From Antedon mediterranea (taxonomy: Eukaryota; Echinodermata; Crinoidea; Comatulida; Antedonidae): 64,000 bases of DNA. Location of the stretch: contig NC_092679.1 in assembly GCF_964355755.1 (NCBI RefSeq), forward strand, positions 16,048,932 to 16,112,931. Reading direction: 5' to 3'. The position numbers and the translations under genes are program-made. Below are positions 1-11,668 of the stretch, piece after piece. Under the pieces are notes generated by a model. That model did not search any database. It had not been told where the DNA came from and saw nothing but the letters and a program-made list of their open reading frames with translations. Each line of letters begins with the position of its first letter. The first letter of the stretch is position 1.

Positions 1-687
1 CAAATTGCCAGTAATTCTCGGATATTCTCTGAAATGCCTCAAACTACTCACTATCAATCTTGCCTTATCTTCGAAAATTTAACTAAAGAGAAAAGGATAT
101 TGGGCGAGGGTGATTTGGTTGTTAAAAAGCTCATCGTAATGCCGAATAATATTGGTAGAATGAGGTACGCTAATTGCGGTGGTATATAAATATTGGACAA
201 TGGCCCTCCTGTTCTTTTACCGTTAAGCCGTATTAATCCCCTCGACGCACTTTTCAGCTTTATGAGGAAGACTTTAATAGAATCTATCGTATTAGTACAC
301 GAAAACCGCAACATGTTGTTAGTTAGGTTTTAGTAAGATGTATTAAAAGTGTAGGCGATCGTGACAGGTGTTCTTAATATCCACCTGTGGATGCTAATTT
401 AATTGTATGTTTCAGTCTATAACAGAAGAGAAGAATGTTATACAAACAATAAATATTTATGCGTGGAATGGAGACGATATTTTCATGAGTTGAAAAATGG
501 GATTGCTCTATTACATTAAATAAACAAGTACATCTTTCAACGATTAAGAATGTTCTATATTCCATGAATACAAAATATTTGTTGTTTGTCTTTTACACAC
601 TGTCACCTTCCTGTACCTGTTTAAAGCTAGGCCTTGCCCATCATAATAATAGGTGCACACAATTTGGCAACAGATTAAAGTTGTTAT
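1..687. other. Window edge, no assignable gene
   Basis: Frame 1 on the plus strand is open without a start from base 1 to a stop at 187-189. An 86-residue minus-strand ORF (54-314) overlaps it. Neither resembles a family I know and no splice sites clearly bound them, so I cannot say whether either is the end of a neighbouring gene. Bases ~400-560 share a diverged segment with 37990-38120, including a core resembling TTTTTCAACTCATGAAA, so that part is dispersed repeat. Confidence 0.35.
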
Positions 688-1385
688 AGACATGCACATT
701 ACAGGTTGATTTGCACACGATTTTTAGATATGCACATTACAGGTTGATTCGCACACGATTTTTAGATATGCACATTACAGGTTGATTCGCACACGATTTT
801 TAGACATGCACATAAACAGGTTGATTTGCACACGATTTTTAGATATGCACATTACTCAGGTTGATTTGCACACGATTTTTAGACATGCACATAAACAGGT
901 TGATTTGCACACGATTTTTAGACATGCACATAAACAGGTTGATTTGCACACGATTTTTAGACATGCACATAAACAGGTTGATTTGCACACGATTTTTAGA
1001 CATGCACATAAACAGGTTGATTTGCACACGATTTTTAGACATGCACATAAACAGGTTGATTTGCACACAATTTTTAGACATGCACATAAACAGGTTGATT
1101 TGCACATGATTTTTAGATATGCACATAAACAGGTTGATTTGCACACGATTTTTAGACATGCACATAAACAGGTTGATTTGCACACGATTTTTAGACATGC
1201 ACATTACAGGTTGATTTGCACACAATTTTTAGACATGCACATAAACAGGTTGATTTGCACACGATTTTTAGACATGCACATTACAGGTTGATTTGCACAC
1301 GATTTTTAGACATGCACATTACAGGTTGATTCGCACACGATTTTTAGACATGCACATTACAGGTTGATTTGCACACAATTTTTAA
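688..1385. repeat. 39-bp minisatellite, about 18 copies
   Basis: About 18 head-to-tail copies of a 38-39-bp unit containing GGTTGATTTGCACACGAT followed by TTTTTAGACATGCACAT. Most inner units end in ATAAACA (39 bp). The outer units end in ATTACA (38 bp), so the centre is homogenised and the flanks are an older variant. Because 39 is divisible by three and the unit lacks stops in several frames, open frames run through it on both strands (for example QVDLHTIFRHAHK repeated). These are by-products of the period, not evidence of a protein. Confidence 0.97.
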
Positions 1386-1631
1386 CGTACAATATGTACC
1401 AAAACCATGCATTCAAAGGAGGAGGAAGTGAGGATAGATCCAAAGCGGTAATAACATTTGTAGTTCAATTAAATTAAGACTGGCTTTCCCTGCTCATCTA
1501 AAGAAAAACCAATTATTGTAACTGTATGAGTACACCTACCGTACTTGCTGGTGCTTATACTATTGTAAGCTATCCACACAATCCATAGGGGGAGGGGGGG
1601 GCAACATTAAGGGTACGCACTCCTCTCTTTA
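1386..1631. other. Non-coding spacer
   Basis: No gene seen. A G-run around 1587-1601 (GGGGGAGGGGGGGG) could form a quadruplex or simply be a slippage tract. Confidence 0.6.
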
Positions 1632-2134
1632 ATTTGATAACTTTATTTCGTCCACATAGTGCTTTTCACAATATAGTACAAAAATATATAAAAGCGTTTC
1701 ATATAAAAATAATTAATTACAATATTTAAAAACACTATATATTATTTAACAATGTACAAGTATGAACATAAAACTAATATTGACTATATAAATAATAAAA
1801 CGCTGCAATACATCAAAAATTTCAAAAATTATGCAATATCATTTAACAGTCTAATGGAATACGGAACAAAAAAATTAAAATATCGCATAACCCTACTATT
1901 GCACGATCTCAGCACATTTAGTCTTTTTGATCTCATTTTAACATAATGTTTATTTAAAGGGTGGTTTGAGTCGTCGCATATTTTCATAGCCTTATTTCTT
2001 ATGATTTTGTTGCAAAGGTCATCCAAATTATGTCTAGATCCTGTGATCCTACCTACTTTATTTAATATTCGTTGTAATCTGGTTTTTTCTTCTGTTCTAC
2101 ATCCAGACTCAATGCTAAATGAATTTATGAACAA
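1632..2134 (-). mobile_element. 5'-truncated LINE, 3' end of RT ORF plus 3' UTR
   Basis: The minus-strand ORF 1829-2134 matches the very C-terminus of CR1/Rex1-like LINE polymerases. It has an R-x-Q-R-I-L-x-K-V-G-R segment, then D-D-S-N-H-P-L-N and finally F-F-V-P-Y-S-I-R-L-L-N. The same blocks occur at the end of the intact LINE at 16.2-19.2 kb (DASHPLHK, SFIPSGI). A 3' UTR follows and ends near 1632 in GACGAAATAAAGTTATC, similar to the end of that element. It is heavily 5'-truncated and too diverged to be a recent copy of the intact one. Confidence 0.8.
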
Positions 2135-3604
2135 TCAATATATTACATACTGTATATTTCAATTATATACACTTGAAATACACAAACCAGTGCTACGTAA
2201 TCAACCAATCAAACTTTACCAAGCACTTTTCAATATTTGGCCGATATAAAGCATCATAAACAAATCTATAAAAAGAAAATAAAAACTTTGAGTAGATTAT
2301 TAGAAGGAAAATTAAAATGAATGGTGATTCAATATTGGAAACGTATTCATGTATAAGATGATTTATATATTGACTGAATACAAGTTGATGAAGATGAATT
2401 GCGTTTCTTTCATTTGGAAATACAAGTTTGCACGCCAGTTTAAACAGCCATGTGAATGAGAGATGGATGGATGATTTACGAATAACACCAAATACACAAG
2501 AGCACTGAGAACATAGGTCAAGATTGCCTTGCCACTCAGAAACTCATATACGAAACGGCAAAATATAATGACATGTACCAAATCAATTAGAACCTGTGTA
2601 TTATCTATATTGTTTTTTGTTTTTTTAAAGATTAGTTATTAGTATTTTGTAATTATTTTTTTTAAATTTATTGATATGCAAAGGATTGAAATAAAGCATT
2701 TTAACAAAACATTTTACACTATATTTTATATACACTTGTAAGTTTTAGATACCGTCCGTAATCTGAAGTTCAAAAAGCAAGTCCACTGTTGCTTACAAAT
2801 TTGAATCAAACTTCCATTTGCTAGAACGTATTGAAAAGAGTTTTGAAAATGGTGGTACGTCCGTAGATATGTAAATAATTATACATTATTATTTAAATTA
2901 TTATTTGATGATTATCATACTGTACAAACAAAAGTTTCCCTACAGATAGTAGCTGTTTATTACTGAAATACGATGTGTAACTTTGATACACAAAACAAAT
3001 ATGATTGAAAATTCGAAACATTTTTTTTGATACTGTATTCATATACAATACATGCATAGAGATATAGTGAACTATATAATATCTATTATTATAATATATA
3101 TTAATTTGGATTAAACAAGGAAGGTAAACCTTGAAGGCTTTTTCGGCATAATGAACATTATTAATAATGAGATATGAGGTATATATGTTGGACTTTAGCA
3201 TTATGGTCATAAAGGTATTCATTCCTGTTACTGTTTAAAGTTTGTTTATAATAGATAATAACATTTATGGGAAATTGTATGAATTACAAAACAAAGTTTC
3301 TTGCCTAACATACCGTGGGCTTGGCAGTCCCGTAGTCGGACTATACTGTACAGGATTCGTAACATTTACCAGCTTACTTAAAATCAGGTATGTAGCCTAA
3401 ACATTCTTAAAAGGTTTAATGTTGTTAGTGTGGTTTCAAGCAAGCCCTCCCCTTATTATTATTATTATATGGATCAGACAGAATGAGGCTGAAAATATTT
3501 GCTTAGATATCACTCGACAATCTAAACCCTAAATTCATAATTGTTATGGCAAATGCTTCACGAACTTATATTTTACATATAATGTTTAATTTTATTTATT
3601 CAAG
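2135..3604. other. Non-coding, AT-rich
   Basis: Only short chance ORFs are present. I found no convincing exon upstream of the Ig-domain exon, and no recognisable transposon. Confidence 0.6.
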
Positions 3605-4054
3605 TACAAATACATGATGGTGGATATCATTGCTGAATTTCAGCCACACTGTGTTTTTATTGGATCAGATCTTCGAATACAGTGTCGTGTGAATGGATTA
3701 GAGAAGAGACATTTTGTAAGCTGGGTTAAAGAAGGAATAGAGATTACCAGAGGTGAAAAGATATTGGTATTAGACAATAACATTAATAAACGTATATTGC
3801 CTATAGTTGGTGATGGCGGGTTATTTATTCTTGAAATAAAGAAAACAGAGGCATGTGATGAAGGAACGTATTCACTTAGAGTTTACGAACAGAATTGTGA
3901 TAAGACTGCATACCAAATTGAACAAAAAGAAGTTACATTTCTGAGTGTTAAAGATGATAATCTAGATGACGAGGATAGGATACTTTTCGGTGCCTCATTT
4001 GTTGATGAAGAAGATGATTACATGGACAGCCAGTTTTATGGGAACCTACAATAA
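3605..4054 (+). CDS. Ig-like (I-set type) domain protein, probable terminal exon
   Basis: An open frame of 146 residues from the first ATG (3614), ending at TAA. A T-rich tract and AG at 3603-3604 look like a splice acceptor, and a stop lies in frame just upstream at 3587, so this is probably the last exon of a longer gene rather than a whole gene. Residues ~14-91 fit an Ig fold: Cys24 (strand B, LRIQCRV), Trp37 (VSWVKEG) and a D82-E-G-T-Y86 strand F motif. The second canonical cysteine is replaced by Leu88, as happens in intracellular I-set domains of the titin/obscurin/CCDC141 kind. The last ~40 residues are very acidic. There is no signal peptide or membrane segment. I cannot name the gene; upstream exons were not found. 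A poly(A) signal follows at 4431. Confidence 0.55.
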   Translation, partial: YKYMMVDIIAEFQPHCVFIGSDLRIQCRVNGLEKRHFVSWVKEGIEITRGEKILVLDNNINKRILPIVGDGGLFILEIKKTEACDEGTYSLRVYEQNCDKTAYQIEQKEVTFLSVKDDNLDDEDRILFGASFVDEEDDYMDSQFYGNLQ

Positions 4055-4430
4055 ACAAATAACATGCTTAACTTTAAAAATACTTTTAACCTTAATTTCC
4101 AATTATTTACACCAAGATGAATACAAACAATTGTTGCAGGCAATAAAGCAGGCCTAACTTAAGACAATTACATTTTAACAAGAATGTTGCTTTCTTCAGA
4201 AACTAAAAGTTGTTTGGATATTAATTGTTACTGGATGTAGGCCTATCCATCAGTCTTCCATTGTATGTAGTCTTTTCTGAGCCAGTTTTATTCTGTTTTC
4301 TATTCCTGTGTTTCTTGTGAGTAAGGTGTAACTCTACATCCCATCTGTTGTATTTTCTACTGAGTATGTTTTAAATTCCTTTAATATTGGCAACACATTT
4401 AAACATTGTTGAACTTACAAGAATACAAGC

Positions 4431-4436
4431 AATAAA
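4431..4436 (+). promoter_or_regulatory. AATAAA polyadenylation signal
   Basis: First good AATAAA downstream of the Ig-domain exon, about 375 bases past its stop codon. Confidence 0.4.
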
Positions 4437-5799
4437 AACTAAAAACAATTTCATCTGGTTTAGATTCAGTAATCAAATAAAGTTCATACAATATTAACCG
4501 GTGGACAAAACTTAGCCTCTGTTCTTCGTTTTATCTTGTTTCTTTATGCTAATCCATTCTTTAATTTTTAGGTTTAAGCCAAACTTGTTCTTTGTGTAAT
4601 ATGTCTATAATTTCCCAAATGAGGATATGGTCATATTAGGTCATGTGGTCGGTGATTGCTGATTTGTGTAACTGAAAAGATGCGCGTATACGTTTCATCC
4701 ACGTCTTTTATTCTTGTTTTAAATTCCTTACACATTTATTCGATGTACATCATTTCACAATTGGTACAACCTACTCTAAACTACACCGCAAGAGTATTCT
4801 TTGTATGATTTTTTAAAATTTTATTAGATCTTTTCTGATAGGCCATAGATGGGATGGTTTCGCCGACCCTCTCCTGGCTTTCTCTAAGGGTGTTGTGTTT
4901 GTTCGATCTTTTAATAAGTTACTTTGTACCTTTATAATCGTACATGATGGGTACTGTATGTAAACCACCAAGTTCTAACCACCTTCATGTAAAACGGCTA
5001 ACATGTATTACCTTAAAAAAACATAATTCAATTCAGATCTAACATTACTCCATGGATCTAACCATCGTCAGTGTAAAATGTGTGTTTAGAATTTTGTTTT
5101 AATTCAATTTTAATAAATCATTTACGTTATTAGCGGCATATTAGGTTTACTCAGGTTTTCAGCTGAACTAATGTTGTACTATCAATGTATGTATAATACT
5201 ATTAACATAAAACGACATACTTGAAGTCGGTCTTCAAACGTAATATACGGTATAAAATGTGATAAGACTGTGCTTCAGTTTACTTTGAAGCCGATGAGTA
5301 TCATCGTTTATTGGTCCTTTTTTTGTTTGTTGTTGCAGATTAAAGTACTCTTGGTGCTGTTGGAATATTTCAGTTTTCAAGTATCTTACATTTTGAAGGA
5401 GTGGTAGATTGACATTAAATGAGATCGTAATTTAAAGGCATTACTAAGTACCAGTATTAAGTTACAATGTAATTGGCCTGTCACAAGATTTACAAATTCT
5501 GTTTCTACTATCTATTTTGTGGCCTTCTGATGAGTAAAACATATGACATGACTACTAGCTTTAGACCCATCTGTCATGGGTTAACAGTTTGTAAAAGTAA
5601 AATATGTTATTTTTAAACTGATGAAAAAGGATACATTAAAAAAACATGTGCAAACTGTCATTTTAATTCAGTCCACGATTTAAATAGCTTTAGGTCACAA
5701 GTTGTTTGTTTGTTAATTTTTTTTTTCAGATTCAGCAGTTGAGATATTTTAAATTTTAAAATGTATTTTTAATTTTTAAGTATTTAGAAAATCTTACTT
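4437..5799. other. Non-coding, AT-rich
   Basis: No gene, RNA or clear repeat recognised. Confidence 0.55.
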
Positions 5800-6500
5800 A
5801 GCTATTGTGCGTTTGTTGAACTATCGTAGTTCAGCGTCGTCTATGAGAGGTTTTAATCAAATCAATGTGCCGTATACAATTTTTTTGGGAAATTGTTACT
5901 TCGATATTGTGTCTTCATTAAACTATCATAGTCCACCATCATCTCAGAAGTGTTTTAATCAAATCAATGTATACACTTTTAATCAAGAATTAAACAGGAA
6001 AGATAAATTAAAGGCAGTCTACAAAAAAAAAGTCGTCTTCTTAATTTATTGAGATTGAACATTCTCCTGGATTGTCGTTTGTTAAATGTAGTAAAACGCT
6101 TTTGGCCAACATTACTCTATGTGTATGAATCAAATTAGTTTGTTCACTTCATTTTTCAGGTCATCGTCCAAGCCTAACAGTCGAGATAAATTAAAGTTAT
6201 TCTAAATAAAGGTCATCCACAGTAATTTCAGATTGTACTGATCAGGAAAACTATGCATTTGTTAAAATGCTTTTGGCCAACATTACCTTATGTGTTTGTA
6301 TCAAATTAGTTTTATATTATTTTCGAGTTTTTATCCAAAATGTTATAGCAGTCAGGATACATTAAAGTTACAGTACAGTAAAATTCCATCTTTTTTATTG
6401 AGAAATGAGAAAAAAATGTATTTAATATTTGAATATTAGTGCTTTTGGGAAAATTGTTCTGTTGTTCAGATACAAATCAATATGCTTTTTTCTTTTCAGT
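5800..6500. repeat. Degenerate tandem block, unit about 175 bp
   Basis: Related sentences recur in the same order. GATAAATTAAAG occurs at 6002 and 6184, and GATACATTAAAG near 6356, about 182 and 173 bp apart. GCTTTTGGCCAACATTAC with AATCAAATTAG after it occurs near 6100 and 6270. TTTTAATCAAATCAATGT occurs near 5851 and 5952. This is an old satellite-like tandem array. The 81-residue ORF 5807-6052 lies inside it and is not a gene. Confidence 0.65.
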
Positions 6501-7544
6501 TTACGGTTTGAACATTGATAGATTGTGATGGATATTATAAAAATGTTGTGTTAAATTAGGCCTTTAAAAAAACATCCGACTTTTTGGTCAAATCACAGCG
6601 AGTGAGTGGTTGAGCAGTAAGACTGTAAAACTGTAATCCATAGCCATAATATCGGCAAGGGTTTAAGGCTCACTTGATCCTGGAAGTATCTGAACAAGTC
6701 TACTCGCATAAGAACTTTACCGTAGGTCCAGTGTACACATCATGCTTGTGCTACACTACCTTGAGTACATCTTTTGAAACAATTAGAGTGTTACCCCAGT
6801 GTACTAGTGTAGCTCACACATCCACTGCCTAAAGTATTGTAGGCCTTCTAGTTCTGTGATAATCTGTGTTGATTGTAGAACTTACGACAATGAAAGTAAA
6901 TCATTCACCATTAAAAGCCTTCACTCAATTAAGTAATATCTTGTTTACTGCTCAACTGTATAAAATCCCAGTAGTATGCAGTTTGCGACATAAAAATGTA
7001 AAAACAAGATTTTGAATCGTAGTAAAGTGATCAAAGTAGATGAATTTAGGAGCCTATAGGAAGGATGTACTCTTTAAAAGTCTTTAAGAGGTGAAATAAA
7101 TCATTTGGAAAAGCCAGACACTTATATAATGGCTAATCTTCTTGTTTTGTTATTTCTTTCTAATCATATCTGGACACAACAATAAATTAAATATCTATTA
7201 GAAATTGATATTTAAGAAAAATAGACATTTTTTAACCGAAGCTATAAACATTGAAAAAAATCAGGTACTGTGTCTATGTTTATGATTTTTATATGTTTTA
7301 ATGTAATAAATTCCATAACACCTCAAGAAAAAAAAAGAGAATTACAAGAAATAAAATCTTTTTTTCAATCAATCACAATCAATTGTGAACATTTCACCTA
7401 CAGATTTAAAAAAAAAAAGAAGCTGAATAGGGGTGTCCCCTGAATATTATAGGAGTGCCCTTTGAATAGAAGTGTAAAAGGGACTTTATTACATTTTACT
7501 TCTCAACACTCCATTTCAGTGTGTTAATTATTCATGTCATATAT

Positions 7545-7620
7545 ATATGGTTAGGACAGCTGCATATCAAGCAGATGGTCTGAGTTCGAGTCTTGGTTGG
7601 GGCGACTTTTTCTCATTCTC
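7545..7620 (+). repeat. tRNA-derived SINE head
   Basis: GGTTAGGACAGCTGC followed 30 bases later by GAGTTCGAGTCTTGG resembles Pol III A and B boxes. The sequence does not fold as an intact tRNA and runs into unrelated T-rich sequence, so it reads as a SINE fragment rather than a tRNA gene. Confidence 0.5.
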
Positions 7621-9270
7621 ATAGATTTCCTCATCTCTATCGTTTTCAAATTAATTAATTAAATTTCAGTATATCACCAGGCGGTTTAGAATTAATGTTC
7701 TTTGCCTAAATGTGTTTATATATATATATATATCTTTTCTGGCTGTTTTACTCTATCGTTTTGATTTAGCTTTTCGCTTTTTTTTTTTGTATCTCCATTG
7801 AGATCCAGCCACTAATACCCACAGCATTGTCATTTTTTCAGTAATTTGCCTTTGGATTTATATATTATATATATATATTTCTGAAAGGAATGGAATAAAA
7901 TACAGTAATCATCTAAGCATCTGTTTATACAGATAACCGTAAAAGGAAAACATCTTTGTTCGTTTATTCTAGATTTCCCATAAATACCAATTATTAATAA
8001 TTGAATAGAGCACAGAACCGTAGATCTATTACCTAAAACAAAATTAAGGCGGTCACTTTAACTTTTAAGTCTTTATAAGCCCTCCCTCTTGGGGAATAAA
8101 TGTGTCGATTACAAATCTGAATCAAATTTCTAAGGAAAGTCTTTAAAAAAAACCTGTTAGTGGATGCGGTAACGTTTCACAGTTTTATCTTTAAAATCTA
8201 TGTGTTCTACTTTTCCATATTGAAGGTCACCAGATATATGCTGTGCGCAATTAAATTCCTCTTCAAGCAAATGATGTATTAATGACTGTTTTTATAGTAG
8301 GTGTAAGGTGATGGCTAAACAGAATTCCTGATTGTTTGTTTCATGTCGCCAAGGTAACTCGACTATCAACCTAGTTATAAATTACTGTAAATAAAACTTA
8401 ATGAAGATGATGAGTTTATCCGGTAATCAACTACCTACCGAGCATGCAGATTCATCTACCGAGAATCGAGCGTCACGCTTGAAAGCACCCCCTTTCGATT
8501 TATTGGCTCGACGTTGAGTGCAAATGAGTCGTTACTATGTCGGTTCCTATGTTCCAATTAATTTTGAATGCCAATTACGACATAAGTATTGCATTATTGG
8601 AATATCTTTGTCCAAAATGAAGATGCTCTTATAATTTTAAATGCTTGGTTAAGTTAATTAAGTTAATGATATTCTCCAGACATATTAGGAATTATTAGGT
8701 AATGTGAAGGGGAATTAGAAGGTTTAAGGGTTAATTTCGTTATACGGTCCAGTAATATTTCGGGTCATTAACAACATATAAAGAGGTTAATTGATCGGCT
8801 TGCTTGTAATTATATAGCATTATCAACAGCTTTATAGGGCAATGTATAAGGCTTAATTAAAAACGTACAATAGGGTTTACTTATAGAATCTAAATTCCTT
8901 CATTAGGAGGAATAGAATATTACTCTCTATGCGCTCTATTTAACGGCTTCAGTTTATGGACATAATAAAAACCAATGACGTTTTTTATGTTCGTCAAAAC
9001 AAAATCTAGATACTCGCAAACAACTGTTCTGTAAACTGTTGAGCAATATCCAGATCGGTTAAGTAAGAATTATTGCCGACTTTTGCGACCCAATTTCATT
9101 GCAACTCAACATGTGCCGGTAACATGTGGTGATACTTTCCCCCTCCTACATGTGACTGGTTACCATTATTTCAATGTAGTTAGGTTGTGGAGCTAACAAG
9201 AACTTATAATTATTAATACTTTATTTTAAATTATTAATTAAAAATTTGCACAAATGCCTTATAATGAGTA

Positions 9271-9372
9271 ACTCCTAGATACTATTTTAACTCCCAGGCA
9301 CTATTTTAACTCTCAGGCACTATTAATTCCCAGGTACTATAAATCCCAGGCACTATATGTCTAAGGCACTAC
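9271..9372. repeat. Short minisatellite, unit about 19 bp
   Basis: Six imperfect units built on CTCCCAGGCACTATTTTAA, with the later copies shortened. Confidence 0.75.
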
Positions 9373-11584
9373 TAATCGACATCTAGTCGAACCATATTGA
9401 AACATAAGCATTGTTTTAATGTTGTTCATCTAATAAAACAACCTGCTGTTTGTTCTGGTCTGCTTCCCACTAGGCCGGATACTAACCCAATTTTTATGTT
9501 CTATTCAATTTCTGTCTGGATAATGTTATCGCTTTACACTTCACATCCTTAGACTTTGAGGATCTAATTCCGCCTATACTATAGTAGGTGTTTACTAGTG
9601 TCTGTCTACCCAATCTATCGCTAACACTACCCCCTCCCCCCCCCCCACCTTCCCCTCCCCTCCCCAACATTTCTGAGTTCCTGAATCCAACCTTGTTTGT
9701 ATAGTATACATAAGGAAATGATATACTTTTGACTAATAACATCTCAGGAAGTTTCGCAATAAAACGTTTCCAATATTGAAATTATCATTGATGAGGTATA
9801 TATTGATAGTAATGTAACTTTAATTATGATTGATAGACAAGACATTCTATCTATCTCTGACATAAAACATTTTGTTTGACTTTTGCTACGAGGCTTTTCA
9901 CATTTTTAAATATTTTTATTTTAATAGAAGCATCAGGTTTTTTATAGATTTAATTGAAATATGACAACAAATTATGTAAACCGTTGTTTGTTGGTTGTAT
10001 CCTCTTGAATCCTGGTCACGGCACCAGTGTATCTGCTTGTCATGTAGTTGACCGTTACTAGAAATAGAGAGACTTGACATACAGTTGAATATAAATACAA
10101 CGTTATTGAATAAGTCTCAATACGAGGTCTCTCTCCCTCAATGCTTATACAAACTAGTCAGGATTAGGGCATATTAACATACACAATACTATATGTTTTG
10201 AATGAATATAGATAGTCTATCGAATTACTAACAAATATTTTAATAGGCTTTCATTCTGCAATTTTTGTAGCTTTAAAAAATATATAGTACATGGATTTAT
10301 GTAATGGCCGTATTGTGTACAATTAGCTTAGTTAAAATATTAAAAAATCTGTAACTAGAGGGGTAAAGTAGGTAACTACTTCCCATAAAGTAAATGCAAC
10401 ATATCTAATTTGCTCACTGTCTATGGCAAAGTGTACCACGTTTCTTATAAATCAATTCGCAAACCAAGTGAGAATATCTGTTTCGCTATGTTTAACATTC
10501 GTTCTTTACTTTGATTTAAACCTTGCTTTTTGGTAAATCTCTTCAGAGACTTTGCTCGTTTGTCGACAGCAATTTATTTTTGCTAGCATTTTCAAAGTAT
10601 AGTATGGGCTTAGGCAAGCAAGTGAAAACATCACCATTGACAACATAGAAATGAAATTTTTTACTTTTGTTTAATTTATATATTTTGTTTTGGTATTTAT
10701 CGTAAATGAACTACTTCTATTGTTAAATTTACAGATTTTGATTTAATAACATTAAGTAAGTCAAAAAACATAATTCTTCAGAAAATGAGTTAAAGTGTGT
10801 TTAGTTTTTAATTTGTAGATCACAAACATTTATTAAACCATTTTGTTTCTATTTGTTTAACTGGTAGCCATTTCCATTTTTGTACTTATTTTTACACCAC
10901 CATGGCAAAAGGGGTACCAAAATGGTACTTGCATTAATATTTAGATAAATAGGGAATCTTATAAATATTTCATAAGACTTGAATCTAGTAATGAAGTGGT
11001 TCTTGTGGAAACACATGGTAGCTAAGTCCCGGATTCTTCAAAGCAACCATTCAAATTCTATTTCGTTCTCAATGTTATATCATAATGAAATGCCTAGAAT
11101 GTAATACTTTCACGCAAGATCAACGTGTTCTCTCTCATTTGTTTTCATCTATCATTTTGTCATATGTCATCCGTAGATTTGACATTCATCTTTTCAACTT
11201 CCTTACAAAAATTGGAATATCTTGATGTAACTAGCTTCAATCTGAAACTCTATTTTTAGTTGTCGCAATTTTAATCTATGTGTCTTCTATGTGGGTGTCA
11301 AAAGCAGGTGGTTTAATATTATTGTTTTGTTTCTGTTTTGATTTGAGTTGACTTTGTAGATCTGATTTAATCTAACATGAATACCTTCCATTTAATAAAA
11401 ATAATAATATCCTGGATTTATAAAAGTGCCTAATGTTATGAAACCTTTATTAAGAACTGTAGGCCTACATAATTTGAATGCCCCGGTCATTTTTTGATCA
11501 AACACGTACGGAAATATACTCCCATAATTAGCGCAAAGTTTTGTATTAACCTTACCGTAAGTAAAGTGTTTTGCCTAGGGATAT

Positions 11585-11668
11585 AAGTAATGTGACGAGT
11601 GTTAGATTTGAACCCATGATCTCACGATCAGTAGTCCAACGTCCAACATACTGCGTCACACACCCTCA
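11585..11668 (-). repeat. tRNA-derived SINE head
   Basis: On the minus strand, TGACGCAGTATGTTGGAC (A-box-like) is followed by ATGGGTTCAAATCTAAC (B-box-like) at tRNA spacing. No acceptor stem pairs, so this is a SINE or tRNA relic rather than a functional tRNA. Confidence 0.55.

Noticed and set aside
54-314. 86-residue minus-strand ORF
   Set aside because: No recognisable family; a plus-strand frame is also open; nothing bounds it.
782-1291. 169-residue repetitive ORF and its antisense counterparts
   Set aside because: Produced by a stop-free 39-bp tandem unit; open on both strands, no non-repeat flanks.
688-1385. CRISPR-like array
   Set aside because: Units are contiguous with no unique spacers; eukaryotic minisatellite.
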